Assembly: GCA_036398175.1 (NCBI GenBank)
Contig: DASWHL010000090.1
Coordinates: forward strand, 1-44,100
DNA: 44,100 nt
From: JAOTWJ01 sp036398175
GTDB lineage: Bacteria > Gemmatimonadota > Gemmatimonadetes > Gemmatimonadales > GWC2-71-9
Direction of reading: 5' to 3'
This document shows positions 1 through 7,546 of this stretch, piece by piece. The notes beneath the pieces are model-generated. The model did not search any database. It was not told the DNA's origin and worked only from the letters and a program-made list of their open reading frames with translations. Each line of letters opens with the position of its first letter. Position 1 is the stretch's first letter. Made by a program: the position numbers and the translations under genes.

Positions 1-1036
1 TCTTGGTGGTGACGCCCGGCTCGAACAGCCGGCCGCGCACCTCCGGCGCAATCCCGGGACCGTCATCGGTCACGCGCAACTCGGCCGCACCCGGCTCGCA
101 GGTGACGCGGACGGTGATCGTCCCGTCCCGCCCGCTCAGCGCATCCACCGCGTTCCGGACCAGCGCCTCGACAGCCCATTCGAGCAATACGGGGTCCCCC
201 TCCACCATGGGGCCGGCCGTGGGCGCGTCCACGGCGAAACGCACCTGGTGCCCGTGCCGGGGCAGCCGGGGAGCGAAGTACGCCGCCACCCGCTCGGCCA
301 GCGCGCCCACGGCCACGCGGTCGCGGCGCGCCGGCCGGCCGATGCGCTCGAACCGCTGGGCCACCCGCTGCAGCCGGTCCAGGTCGGCGAGCAGGTGGCC
401 GGCGATCTCGCCGGTGTGCTGTCCGCGCTCGAGCAGCCGGTCCACCCAGGCGTTGGCGCTCATCAGGGGCGTCCCCAGCTGGTGGGCCGACTCGCGCGCC
501 ATCGCCACCCAGAGGCGGTCGCGATCGCGGTCCACGGCCGCGCGGTAGGCCCAGATCCCCGCCGCGACCGCGCTGGCGAGCAGGCCGAGCTGGAGCAGGC
601 CAAGCCGTTGCAGGCGGCGACCGACCGGCAGCAGCCCGTAGTGTACCAGGCCCACCTGCGGGACGCCGAACGGGACCTGGCGGGCGTCGAAGACGGCCAC
701 GAGACGCCGGAGCGCGGCCGTATCGCGCTCCAGGCCGTCCGGCAGGTTCTCCGTGGCCGTGGGGCGGCCCGCGCTGTCGGTGATGATGACCGGGAGTCCC
801 GTCCGGCCGATCTCGCGCACCACTTCGAGCAGTGCCTCGGTCTGTGCGGTCGTCGCGGTGTCGTTCAGGGCGGCAATGACGCGGCCGTAGATGCGCGACG
901 CCTGCGCCGCCTCGTCGCGCAGGTGGTCGGAGACGTCCCAGGCCTGCCAGAGCGAAACGCCGCTCAGCAGCACCACGAGCCCGAGGGCAATCTCGGGCCC
1001 GTGGCGCGCGACCCGACGACGGAGCTTACCGGCCAC
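1..1036 (-). CDS. Sensor histidine kinase, C-terminus cut by the window edge
   Basis: Membrane-bound two-component sensor kinase; 345 residues are visible and the 3' end lies beyond base 1. The start is a GTG at 1036 that overlaps the end of serS by 11 bp. A hydrophobic segment at about residues 16-32 and another at about 144-164 flank an extracytoplasmic sensor region. The phospho-acceptor His185 sits in RESAHQLGTP, then an N-box Asn295 (LVRNAVDAL) and the G1 box DDGPGIAP at 324-331, followed by FEPG. The HQLGTP form of the H-box is a variant of the usual HELRTP. It is the third gene of the lipoprotein-serS-kinase unit. A partner response regulator may lie beyond the left edge; none is visible. 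The input signal is unknown. Confidence 0.9.
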   Translation of the reverse strand, partial: MAGKLRRRVARHGPEIALGLVVLLSGVSLWQAWDVSDHLRDEAAQASRIYGRVIAALNDTATTAQTEALLEVVREIGRTGLPVIITDSAGRPTATENLPDGLERDTAALRRLVAVFDARQVPFGVPQVGLVHYGLLPVGRRLQRLGLLQLGLLASAVAAGIWAYRAAVDRDRDRLWVAMARESAHQLGTPLMSANAWVDRLLERGQHTGEIAGHLLADLDRLQRVAQRFERIGRPARRDRVAVGALAERVAAYFAPRLPRHGHQVRFAVDAPTAGPMVEGDPVLLEWAVEALVRNAVDALSGRDGTITVRVTCEPGAAELRVTDDGPGIAPEVRGRLFEPGVTTK

Positions 1037-2306
1037 CCGGGGTGAGCCGCTCCACGCCGAGGTAGGGATGCAGCGCCGCGGGCAGGAGCACGGACCCGTC
1101 CGGCTGCTGCCCGGCCTCGAGGAGCGCGATGATCGTGCGCGGAAAGGCCAGCGCGGACGCGTTGAGTGTGTGCACGTGGGCGGGCTTCGCCCCCGCGGCC
1201 GGCCGATACCGGATGTTGGCGCGCCGGGCCTGGAAGTCGGTGAACGTGCTCGCGCTCGAGACCTCGAGCCACGCCCCGACCCCGGGCGCCCACACCTCGA
1301 GGTCGTACGTCTTGGCGCTCGCGAACCCGAGATCGCCGGTGGCCAGCAGCACCACGCGATACGTGAGCCCCAGGCGCCGCAGCACCTCCTCGGCGTGGCC
1401 CAGGAGCCGTTCGTGTTCGGCGGGCGAATCTTCCGGGCGGGTGAGCCGCACCAGCTCGACCTTGTCGAACTGGTGCACCCGGATGAGTCCGCGCGTGTCC
1501 TTGCCGTGCGCGCCGGCCTCCCGGCGGAAGCAGGGCGTGCAGGCCGCGTAGCCGATGGGCAGCGCGTCCGCGGTGAGGAGATCGTCGCGATGGATGTTGG
1601 TGACCGGGACTTCGGCGGTGGGGATCAAGTAGAAGCCGTCGGCAGTCACGTACATGTTCTGTTCGTGGTCCGGGAGCTGCCCCGTCCCTCGGGCGGAATC
1701 CGCGTTCACCAGGAGCGGCGGCTGGACCTCGAGGTAGCCGTGCTCGCGGGTGTGCAGGTCCAGCATGAAGTTCGCGAGGGCGCGCACGAGGCGGGCGCCG
1801 GCCCCGGTAAAGAGGGGGAAGCCCGATCCCGCGATCTTGGCCCCCGTCGGGAGATCGAACAGGCCGAGCGCCTGGCCGAGGTCCCAGTGGGGCCTCGGGG
1901 GCACGGCGAACTCGGCCGGCGCGCCCCAGGTCCGGAGCACGGCGTTGGCCGACGCGTCGCCGGTCGGCACGTCCGGCAACGGCGGGTTGGGCAGCTGGAG
2001 GAGGATCTCCTCGAGCCCGCGATCCACGTCCGCCGTCTCGGCATCGAACGCCTTGATCCGGTCGCTGAGCGTCTTCAGCTCGCCGAGCAGCGCGTCGGCG
2101 CCCTCGCCCGCCTTCTTGCGTCGGGCGACCTCGGCCGACTGCGTGTTCCGCAGGGCCTTGAGCCGCTCCACCTCCACCAGCAGCTCCCGGCGGCGCTGGT
2201 CGAGGCGCCGGGCCGCCTGCACGCGGTCCGCCAGGTCCGGATGTCGCCGCGCCAACGCCGCGCGAACCGCGTCGGGCGTCTCCCGAATGGCGCGGATGTC
2301 AATCAC
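1026..2306 (-). CDS. serS: Seryl-tRNA synthetase
   Basis: Cytoplasmic class II aminoacyl-tRNA synthetase charging tRNA-Ser (and tRNA-Sec where present). The 426 aa match the usual family length. The N-terminal third (MIDIRAIRETPDAV onward, charged helices to about residue 100) is the tRNA-binding coiled-coil arm. Motif 2 is seen in FRREAGAHGKDTRGLIRVHQ and motif 3 near the C-terminus in the segment containing FPRTIIALLEAGQ. The start ATG at 2306 lies 3 bp after the lipoprotein stop, and the 3' end overlaps the kinase start, so the three genes are probably co-transcribed from the promoter at 2892-2920. Confidence 0.97.
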   Translation of the reverse strand: MIDIRAIRETPDAVRAALARRHPDLADRVQAARRLDQRRRELLVEVERLKALRNTQSAEVARRKKAGEGADALLGELKTLSDRIKAFDAETADVDRGLEEILLQLPNPPLPDVPTGDASANAVLRTWGAPAEFAVPPRPHWDLGQALGLFDLPTGAKIAGSGFPLFTGAGARLVRALANFMLDLHTREHGYLEVQPPLLVNADSARGTGQLPDHEQNMYVTADGFYLIPTAEVPVTNIHRDDLLTADALPIGYAACTPCFRREAGAHGKDTRGLIRVHQFDKVELVRLTRPEDSPAEHERLLGHAEEVLRRLGLTYRVVLLATGDLGFASAKTYDLEVWAPGVGAWLEVSSASTFTDFQARRANIRYRPAAGAKPAHVHTLNASALAFPRTIIALLEAGQQPDGSVLLPAALHPYLGVERLTPGGR

Positions 2307-2309
2307 GGC

Positions 2310-2879
2310 TCAGTCGGCGGGCAGCCCGGGCTCCAGCCCCCGGTACCCGCAGTTCCGGTCCACCAGGAACTCGAGCGTGATCGCGCGCTGCGGCAGGTCA
2401 ATGGCGACGACGCGGAACTTGGAATACCGCGGAAGCACGCCCCCCAGCCCGCACAGCTCCGAGCTCGCGCGGGAGCGCAGCACGAACACGGTGCCCACGT
2501 CGGCGGCGCGCACGGAGTCCGGCACGTACCCGTCCAGCGGAGCGGTGGTGATCCCGTCGAAGGACTCCGTGGCGATCAGGAGTCCCGCCTCGGCCGCATA
2601 GCCGAGCGCCCCCGCCGGCAGGAGTTGAAGCACGTTGGCGCCGTCCAGATCCACGGCGAAGTCGAACGGCCGGTTCAGATCCGTCCGGACCGTCACTCCC
2701 TGGACACCGTCGAACCCGCTCGGGGTGGCGATGGGCGTGCCGGTGAGCGCATAGAGGACCGCCGTATCCACCACGTTTTCGAACTGGGGGGGCGGCAGCT
2801 GAGCGTCGTCGCCGCAGGCCACGGCGGCCACGACGAGCAGAGGCGAGAAGCGGCGATGCCGCAACGAGATAGCGCGCAT
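2310..2879 (-). CDS. Predicted lipoprotein of unknown function
   Basis: 189 aa. A basic N-terminus and short hydrophobic stretch lead to Cys22 in the context VAAVACGDD, a plausible lipobox, so the mature protein is probably lipid-anchored. The rest is a globular mixed beta-rich sequence with two further Cys residues (LCGLGG and RNCGYRG) that could form a disulphide. I recognise no family. It is the first gene after the promoter at 2892-2920 and is followed after 3 bp by serS, an odd partner that probably just shares its transcript. The start ATG at 2879 is 12 nt below the -10 box, giving a very short leader. Confidence 0.75.
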   Translation of the reverse strand: MRAISLRHRRFSPLLVVAAVACGDDAQLPPPQFENVVDTAVLYALTGTPIATPSGFDGVQGVTVRTDLNRPFDFAVDLDGANVLQLLPAGALGYAAEAGLLIATESFDGITTAPLDGYVPDSVRAADVGTVFVLRSRASSELCGLGGVLPRYSKFRVVAIDLPQRAITLEFLVDRNCGYRGLEPGLPAD

Positions 2880-2891
2880 GGATCGAGGGGA

Positions 2892-2920
2892 AGCTTAGCG
2901 GCCGCCGAAACGCGGGTCAA
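2892..2920 (-). promoter_or_regulatory. Promoter of lipoprotein-serS-kinase unit
   Basis: Read on the minus strand: -35 TTGACC (2915-2920), 17-bp spacer, -10 TAAGCT (2892-2897). The ATG at 2879 follows 12 nt after the -10, so the leader would be only about five nucleotides. It is divergent from the promoter at 2935-2963, with 14 bp between the two -35 boxes. Confidence 0.7.
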
Positions 2921-2934
2921 CCACGTATTTTCGC

Positions 2935-2963
2935 TTGACTTCCCCTTTGGCCGCGCCTAGCTT
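2935..2963 (+). promoter_or_regulatory. Promoter of the roadblock-manC operon
   Basis: -35 TTGACT (2935-2940), 17-bp spacer, -10 TAGCTT (2958-2963). The ATG at 2971 begins 7 nt after the -10, where transcription would normally start, so the message may be leaderless. No Shine-Dalgarno sequence precedes that ATG, which fits. Confidence 0.65.
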
Positions 2964-2970
2964 GGCGCGC

Positions 2971-3324
2971 ATGCCGACCATCCGTGACGTGGTGCAGGCG
3001 CTCGCGCGGCGACGCGGCGTGAAAGCCGCGATCGTGCTTGGCCGGGACGGTCTGCCCATTGACTCCGCCTCCACCAACGGCCTCGATTCCGACAACGTGG
3101 CCGCCGTCGTACCCGCGCTCGTGAGCGCGTGCGCCGGTGTCGGCGACGCCGTCGGCTGCGGGGCGTTCGATACCGGGGTGGTGGAGTACGAGGGCGGACT
3201 CGCCCTGATCACCGCCGTGACCCCGGACGCGCTGCTCGCCCTCATCATTGATCCCAGGATCAACGTCGGCTCCTTGCTGTTCGAAATCCGCCGGCACCGG
3301 CCAGCCATCGCCAAGCTGCTGTGA
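2971..3324 (+). CDS. Roadblock/LC7 domain protein (MglB-like)
   Basis: 117 aa, essentially one roadblock/LC7 domain: MPTIRDVVQALARRRGVKAA, then VLGRDGLPIDSAS, then the alternating strands ending in the GSLLFEIRRHRPAIAKLL helix. Such proteins dimerise and commonly act as partners or GTPase-activating proteins of small Ras-like GTPases (MglA/MglB polarity systems). No GTPase gene is visible in the window. I start at 2971 rather than at an upstream in-frame GTG/ATG-type codon at 2935, because 2935 lies inside the promoter. It heads a plus-strand operon, 24 bp upstream of manC. The molecular role here is inferred from the fold only. Confidence 0.85.
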   Translation: MPTIRDVVQALARRRGVKAAIVLGRDGLPIDSASTNGLDSDNVAAVVPALVSACAGVGDAVGCGAFDTGVVEYEGGLALITAVTPDALLALIIDPRINVGSLLFEIRRHRPAIAKLL

Positions 3325-3348
3325 CGCGCAGCGCGCGGAGCTAGCCGC

Positions 3349-4398
3349 ATGAGCCGGTGGGCGGCGGTCCTGGCCGGCGGATCCGGCACCCGATTCTGGC
3401 CCCTCTCCACCCCCGCCGAACCCAAGCAGTTTCTTCCGCTCGCGGGTGACCGGCCGCTGCTGGTCGAGGCGGTGACGCGGCTCGCGGGACTGATCGCGCC
3501 GGACCACGTGTTCATCGTCACGGGCGTGGCGCACGTCGCGCGGACGCGCGCCCTGCTCCCGCACCTGGCGCCGCACCAGGTGCTGGCCGAGCCACGGGCC
3601 GCGTCCACCGCTCCGGCGCTGGCCTGGGCCACCGCCGCCGCCCACGCGCGCGATCCCGATGCCACGGTCCTCGCGTTGCACGCCGACTGGTGGGTGGGCG
3701 ACCCGGACGCGTTCCGCGCCTCGGCGGCCCGCGCGCTGGACGTGGCCGAGCGGCACGATGTTCTGGTCACCGTGGGCATTGTCCCCAGCCGCGCGGACAC
3801 GGGCTACGGGTATATCGAGCCCGGTGCGGAGTTCGAGCCGGGCGTCCGGCGGGTCACGCGCTTCACGGAGAAGCCCGAGGCCGAACGGGCGGCGCAACTC
3901 GTGGCCGGCGGCGCGCTGTGGAACAGCGGGCTGTTCGCCTGGACGGCCCGGCGCTTCGTCGCAGAGACGATCGCGCACGCGCCCGAGCTGGCTCCCCACC
4001 TCGACCGGCTCGCCGTGGACGACGTGGCCGGGTTCTTTGGCGCGGTGACCCCGATTGCCGTGGACGTCTCGCATTTCGAGCGCTCCCGCCGCGTGGCCGT
4101 GGTGCCTGGCGCGTTTCCCTGGGACGACGTCGGGACCTGGGCCGCGCTGGGCCGCGTGCGCGGCGTGGCCGGCACCGACAACGTGACCGTGGGCGCGGCG
4201 TTCCTCCGCGACACGGCGGGCACGGTCGTGTGGACCGACGGCGATCCGGTGGTGGTGGATGGTGTCCGCGATCTCGTGGTGGTGCGCGCGCACGGGCGGG
4301 TGCTGGTGACGACGCGCGAGCGCGCCGCACAGCTCAAGGACGTGCTGGAACGCGTACCCCCCTGGGTGCGCGACCTTTTCGGGGATGCCAATGGCTGA
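3349..4398 (+). CDS. manC: Mannose-1-phosphate guanylyltransferase
   Basis: Makes GDP-mannose from GTP and mannose-1-phosphate for surface glycans. 349 aa, the length of the single-domain form without the C-terminal isomerase cupin. The N-terminal nucleotide-binding signature VLAGGSGTRFWPLS is followed by the family motif PKQFLPL; later come the sugar-binding FTEKP segment and NSGLFAW, and the PWDDVGTW motif near residue 260. The 3' end overlaps the next gene by 8 bp, so the two are coupled. The neighbouring GlmU-like enzyme suggests a nucleotide-sugar operon. Confidence 0.93.
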   Translation: MSRWAAVLAGGSGTRFWPLSTPAEPKQFLPLAGDRPLLVEAVTRLAGLIAPDHVFIVTGVAHVARTRALLPHLAPHQVLAEPRAASTAPALAWATAAAHARDPDATVLALHADWWVGDPDAFRASAARALDVAERHDVLVTVGIVPSRADTGYGYIEPGAEFEPGVRRVTRFTEKPEAERAAQLVAGGALWNSGLFAWTARRFVAETIAHAPELAPHLDRLAVDDVAGFFGAVTPIAVDVSHFERSRRVAVVPGAFPWDDVGTWAALGRVRGVAGTDNVTVGAAFLRDTAGTVVWTDGDPVVVDGVRDLVVVRAHGRVLVTTRERAAQLKDVLERVPPWVRDLFGDANG

Positions 4399-5560
4399 AC
4401 TCTACCTGCTCGATCCGACGGTGGCCCCCGCCTGGGCCCCGTTCCAGGTGAGCCGGCCGGTGGCCGAGTGGCGCGCGGGCGCGTGGCTGATCCGGGAGCG
4501 ATGGGAGGCGATCGCGGGCGTGACGGCCACCGCCATCTTCGCCCCCCCGCACCTCCACGCGTTCGTCGAGGACGGGGCGCCCCCCGCGCGGGGGATCGAG
4601 ACGGTGCGCGGACCGGCCATCGTCGGTCGCTCCAACTTCGCGCCCGCCGGCGTGCCGCCGGACCTGCCCGGCGAGCCGGCCCGATTGCTCAACGAAGACG
4701 AGGTTGCCGGCTGGTGGCTGCCCGCCGGCGCCGAGTGGACCGGCGAGGAGGCCGCGGGCGCGCCCGTCGAAGTGGAGGGCATGTGGCTCCATGGTGCGTT
4801 CGATCTCGTCACCGCGCTGGAGCACCTGCTGGTGGGCGATGTGGCGGACTTTCTGCGGGAAGGCGGCGATCCGCTGCCGCCCGGCTCGATCGTGCTCGGG
4901 GAGCCGCACGAGGTCGTGCTGCTGGGCGCCGGCGTCGAGCCCGGAGTGGTCTTCGATACGCGTGCGGGCGCCATCGTGGTCGAGCAGCATGCGTACGTGC
5001 GGAGCGGCACCCGCCTCCAGGGGCCGCTCTACGTGGGCCCGGGATCCGAAATCGCGGGGGGCAGCGTGGCCGGGTGCGCCGTCGGACCGCGCTGCAAGGT
5101 CCAGGGCGAGGTGAGCACGACCGTGTTCTTCGGATACGCCAACAAGGCCCATGACGGGTTCGTGGGCCATTCGGTCGTCGGGCGCTGGGCCAACGTCGGC
5201 GCCGGCACCACGACGTCGAACCTCAAGAACACGTACGGGCCCGTCCGGCTGGACGTGGCCGGCACGCGGATCGAAACCGGCCGGCAGCTGCTCGGCACGC
5301 TGCTGGGCGACCACGCCAAGACGGCCATCGGGACGCTGCTGCCGACCGGCGCCGTCGTGGGGACCGGGGCCAACGTCTTCGGCGCGGCGAACGCGCCCAA
5401 GGAAACCGCGCCGTTCGCGTGGGGCGCCACCGGGGAACGGGTCTCGCTCGACGGCTTCCTCACCACGGCGCGGCGGGTGCTGCCGCGGCGGGCCGTCGAG
5501 GTGACCGACGCCGTCGCCGCAGCGCTCACCGCCGCCTACCGGTTCGGCACCGGGTCGTGA
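4391..5560 (+). CDS. GlmU-like sugar nucleotidyltransferase / acyltransferase
   Basis: 389 aa from the ATG at 4391; another ATG two codons upstream (4385) is possible. The N-terminus (ELYLLDPTVAPAWAPFQVSR, then RAGAWLIRERWE) resembles the alternative, Bacteroidetes-type GlmU family, where this half is a nucleotidyltransferase. The C-terminal half is a left-handed beta-helix of hexapeptide repeats (GPLYVGPGSEIAGG..., GRWANVGAGTTTSNLKNTYG), the acyltransferase fold. By family it would make UDP-N-acetylglucosamine from glucosamine-1-phosphate, supplying peptidoglycan and lipopolysaccharide; the exact substrate cannot be proved from sequence. Its stop overlaps the next start in GTGA. Confidence 0.8.
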   Translation: MAELYLLDPTVAPAWAPFQVSRPVAEWRAGAWLIRERWEAIAGVTATAIFAPPHLHAFVEDGAPPARGIETVRGPAIVGRSNFAPAGVPPDLPGEPARLLNEDEVAGWWLPAGAEWTGEEAAGAPVEVEGMWLHGAFDLVTALEHLLVGDVADFLREGGDPLPPGSIVLGEPHEVVLLGAGVEPGVVFDTRAGAIVVEQHAYVRSGTRLQGPLYVGPGSEIAGGSVAGCAVGPRCKVQGEVSTTVFFGYANKAHDGFVGHSVVGRWANVGAGTTTSNLKNTYGPVRLDVAGTRIETGRQLLGTLLGDHAKTAIGTLLPTGAVVGTGANVFGAANAPKETAPFAWGATGERVSLDGFLTTARRVLPRRAVEVTDAVAAALTAAYRFGTGS

Positions 5561-6435
5561 AGCTCGCGGTGCTGGGCTCGGGAAGCCGCGGCAACGCGGT
5601 GGCGTTCCACGCCGACGGCGCCACGCTGCTCGTGGACGCGGGGTTCGGCCCGCGGGCGCTCGCCCGGCGCGCGGAGGCCGCGGGCCTGCCGCTCGACGCG
5701 CTCACGGGCATCGTGCTCACGCACGAGCACGGGGATCACGCGCGCGGCGCCGTCGCACTCGCCGTACGCGCCGGCTGTCCGCTGCTTGGCACGGCTGGCA
5801 CCCTCGCCGCCCTTTCCCTTGGTCGGGCGGACGCCCGGCTGCTGCCGCCGCTGGGCGACGCGCTGTGCATCGGGCCGTTCACCATCGAGGCCGCCCGCAC
5901 GCCGCACGATGCCAGCGAGCCCGTCGCGATCGCGGTCACGGACGCGCAGGGCCGGCGAGTCGGGGTCGCCTGGGACCTCGGACGCCCGACCGCGGCGGTC
6001 CGGCATCTGCTGCGGGGCGTCCACGTGCTCGTGATCGAAGCCAATCACGACGAGGTGATGCTGCGGACCGGCCCCTATCCGGCGTCGGTCCGGCAGCGGA
6101 TCGGCGGCTCGACCGGCCACCTCTCGAATCGGCTCGCGGCCGAGCTGGCGGCCGAAGTCTGCTCGCCGGTGCTCGAGGCGGTGATCCTGGCGCACGTGAG
6201 CGAGCAGTGCAACGACCGCGCGGTGGCCCGTCGCACCGTGGAGCCATCGCTGCGGGCCCGCGGCTTCCGGGGACACGTGCTGGTGGCGCGGCAGCGGGAA
6301 CCCCTGCCGGCCTTCACACTGCGGGAGGCGCCTCAGTTGCTGCTGGCTCTTCCGGAACGGCTGCTTCGGCCCACAGTTCCGGCAGCGCCTCCGCCTCCGC
6401 CGTTACCTCCGCCAATCCCCGCTCCCACTCGGTGA
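5557..6435 (+). CDS. MBL-fold metallo-hydrolase, YycJ/WalJ type
   Basis: 292 aa from a GTG that overlaps the preceding stop (GTGA). The start fits the family opening KLAVLGSGSRGNAVAF. The metal-binding motif THEHGDH at about residues 52-58 and later His/Asp residues support a two-metal beta-lactamase-fold hydrolase. Relatives include YycJ/WalJ, with proposed nuclease or cell-wall-linked roles; the substrate is not known. After residue about 252 the protein continues as a proline-rich tail (PPPPPLPPP) that is the antisense of the last 40 codons of the convergent HD-GYP gene. The tail may be non-functional run-on, and no terminator is seen between the two. Confidence 0.85.
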   Translation: MKLAVLGSGSRGNAVAFHADGATLLVDAGFGPRALARRAEAAGLPLDALTGIVLTHEHGDHARGAVALAVRAGCPLLGTAGTLAALSLGRADARLLPPLGDALCIGPFTIEAARTPHDASEPVAIAVTDAQGRRVGVAWDLGRPTAAVRHLLRGVHVLVIEANHDEVMLRTGPYPASVRQRIGGSTGHLSNRLAAELAAEVCSPVLEAVILAHVSEQCNDRAVARRTVEPSLRARGFRGHVLVARQREPLPAFTLREAPQLLLALPERLLRPTVPAAPPPPPLPPPIPAPTR

Positions 6436-7543
6436 CCATCCGGGTGAACGCGTGCGCGATCTGGCCGTCGAACTCGACGCCGGAGCGCTCTTCGACGTAC
6501 GCGAGGATCTTGTCGGAGGGCCAGGCGTCGCGGTACGGCCGCGTGGTCCGGAGCGCGTCGTAGACGTCGCACACGTGCACGAACCGGCTCGCCTGGTGGC
6601 AGGCGCGCTCGTACGTGAAGCGGGGATACCCGCCGCCGTTGATCATGATGTGGTGCTCGTAGGCCACCACCGCGGCCAGATCGAGTTCCGGTTCCGACGT
6701 GAGGATCAGTTTGGCCCCCTCCGCCGGATGCGAGTTCATCACCTGCCGCTCTTCCGCCGTGAGCCGCCCGGGCTTGTTGAGGATCTCCTTCGGGACCTTC
6801 ACCTTGCCGAGGTCGTGGAGCAGCCCGGCGACGCCGAACCCCCGCACGTCCCCCGCCCCCATGCCCACCCACTCGGCCAACGCCATCGCCAGGACCGCAA
6901 CGTTCATGGAGTGCGTCGTGGTGTACTGGTCGAAGTCCTTGAGACGGAGCAGCGGGAGCATGATCTGGCGATCGCCGTGCATGGCCACCGACAGGCCGCG
7001 CACGACGGCTTCGGCTTCGAGGAGGGGGAGCGCGCGGCCGTCCATCATCTCGCCGTGGATCCACCGGATCGTGTCGGCCTCGTCCTCCAGCGTGAACCGG
7101 ATCGTGGCCGTGGCCGCCGTGCCGGGGAGTTCCTCCGAGCCGTCCACGCCGACCACGCCGTAGCGGATGCCGGTCGGCCGTGTCTGACGCGCCTCACTGG
7201 TGTCGAGGCTGGTCAGTGCCAGCCGCGCGAGGACCATGTCGAGGAACTCCTCGAGCTCGTCGCGCTGGAGCGTCCGATCGAACTGGAGCCGCTGCACGCC
7301 GATCTCGGCCAGCCGCCGGCTCCAGTCCCACCCCCGCATCTCCCGCAGCGGGAGATCGTTGTAGACGACCTCATCGCCGCCGAGGAACGAGAACGTGGGT
7401 CGCGCATCCTCGACGAGCAGGTCCTGGACGTGGCCGTACAGGGCGTCGAGCGCGCGCTCCCGGGAGCGGTGCCCCTCGGGATACAGCGCCAGCGTGGCGA
7501 GCGCCTGCGCGAGGCCATGGAGCATCTGGACCGGGCCGGCCAT
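6314..7543 (-). CDS. HD-GYP-type phosphohydrolase with N-terminal HEAT-partner module
   Basis: 409 aa. Residues about 207-370 are an HD-GYP-like domain: first His211 (THSMNVA), HD pair His243-Asp244 in LLHDLGKVKVP, His272, the His297-His298 pair in EHHIMINGGGYP, and Asp326. HD-GYP proteins usually hydrolyse cyclic di-GMP. The GYP signature is kept as GGGYP, so activity is plausible but unproven. Residues about 6-105 form a separate helical module that aligns with the N-terminus of the gene just upstream (YPEGH/YPDDH; EL..FL..V). There is no signal peptide, so it is probably cytoplasmic. It starts 3 bp after that gene and is likely translated from the same message. Confidence 0.88.
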   Translation of the reverse strand: MAGPVQMLHGLAQALATLALYPEGHRSRERALDALYGHVQDLLVEDARPTFSFLGGDEVVYNDLPLREMRGWDWSRRLAEIGVQRLQFDRTLQRDELEEFLDMVLARLALTSLDTSEARQTRPTGIRYGVVGVDGSEELPGTAATATIRFTLEDEADTIRWIHGEMMDGRALPLLEAEAVVRGLSVAMHGDRQIMLPLLRLKDFDQYTTTHSMNVAVLAMALAEWVGMGAGDVRGFGVAGLLHDLGKVKVPKEILNKPGRLTAEERQVMNSHPAEGAKLILTSEPELDLAAVVAYEHHIMINGGGYPRFTYERACHQASRFVHVCDVYDALRTTRPYRDAWPSDKILAYVEERSGVEFDGQIAHAFTRMVTEWERGLAEVTAEAEALPELWAEAAVPEEPAATEAPPAV

Positions 7544-7546
7544 CGG

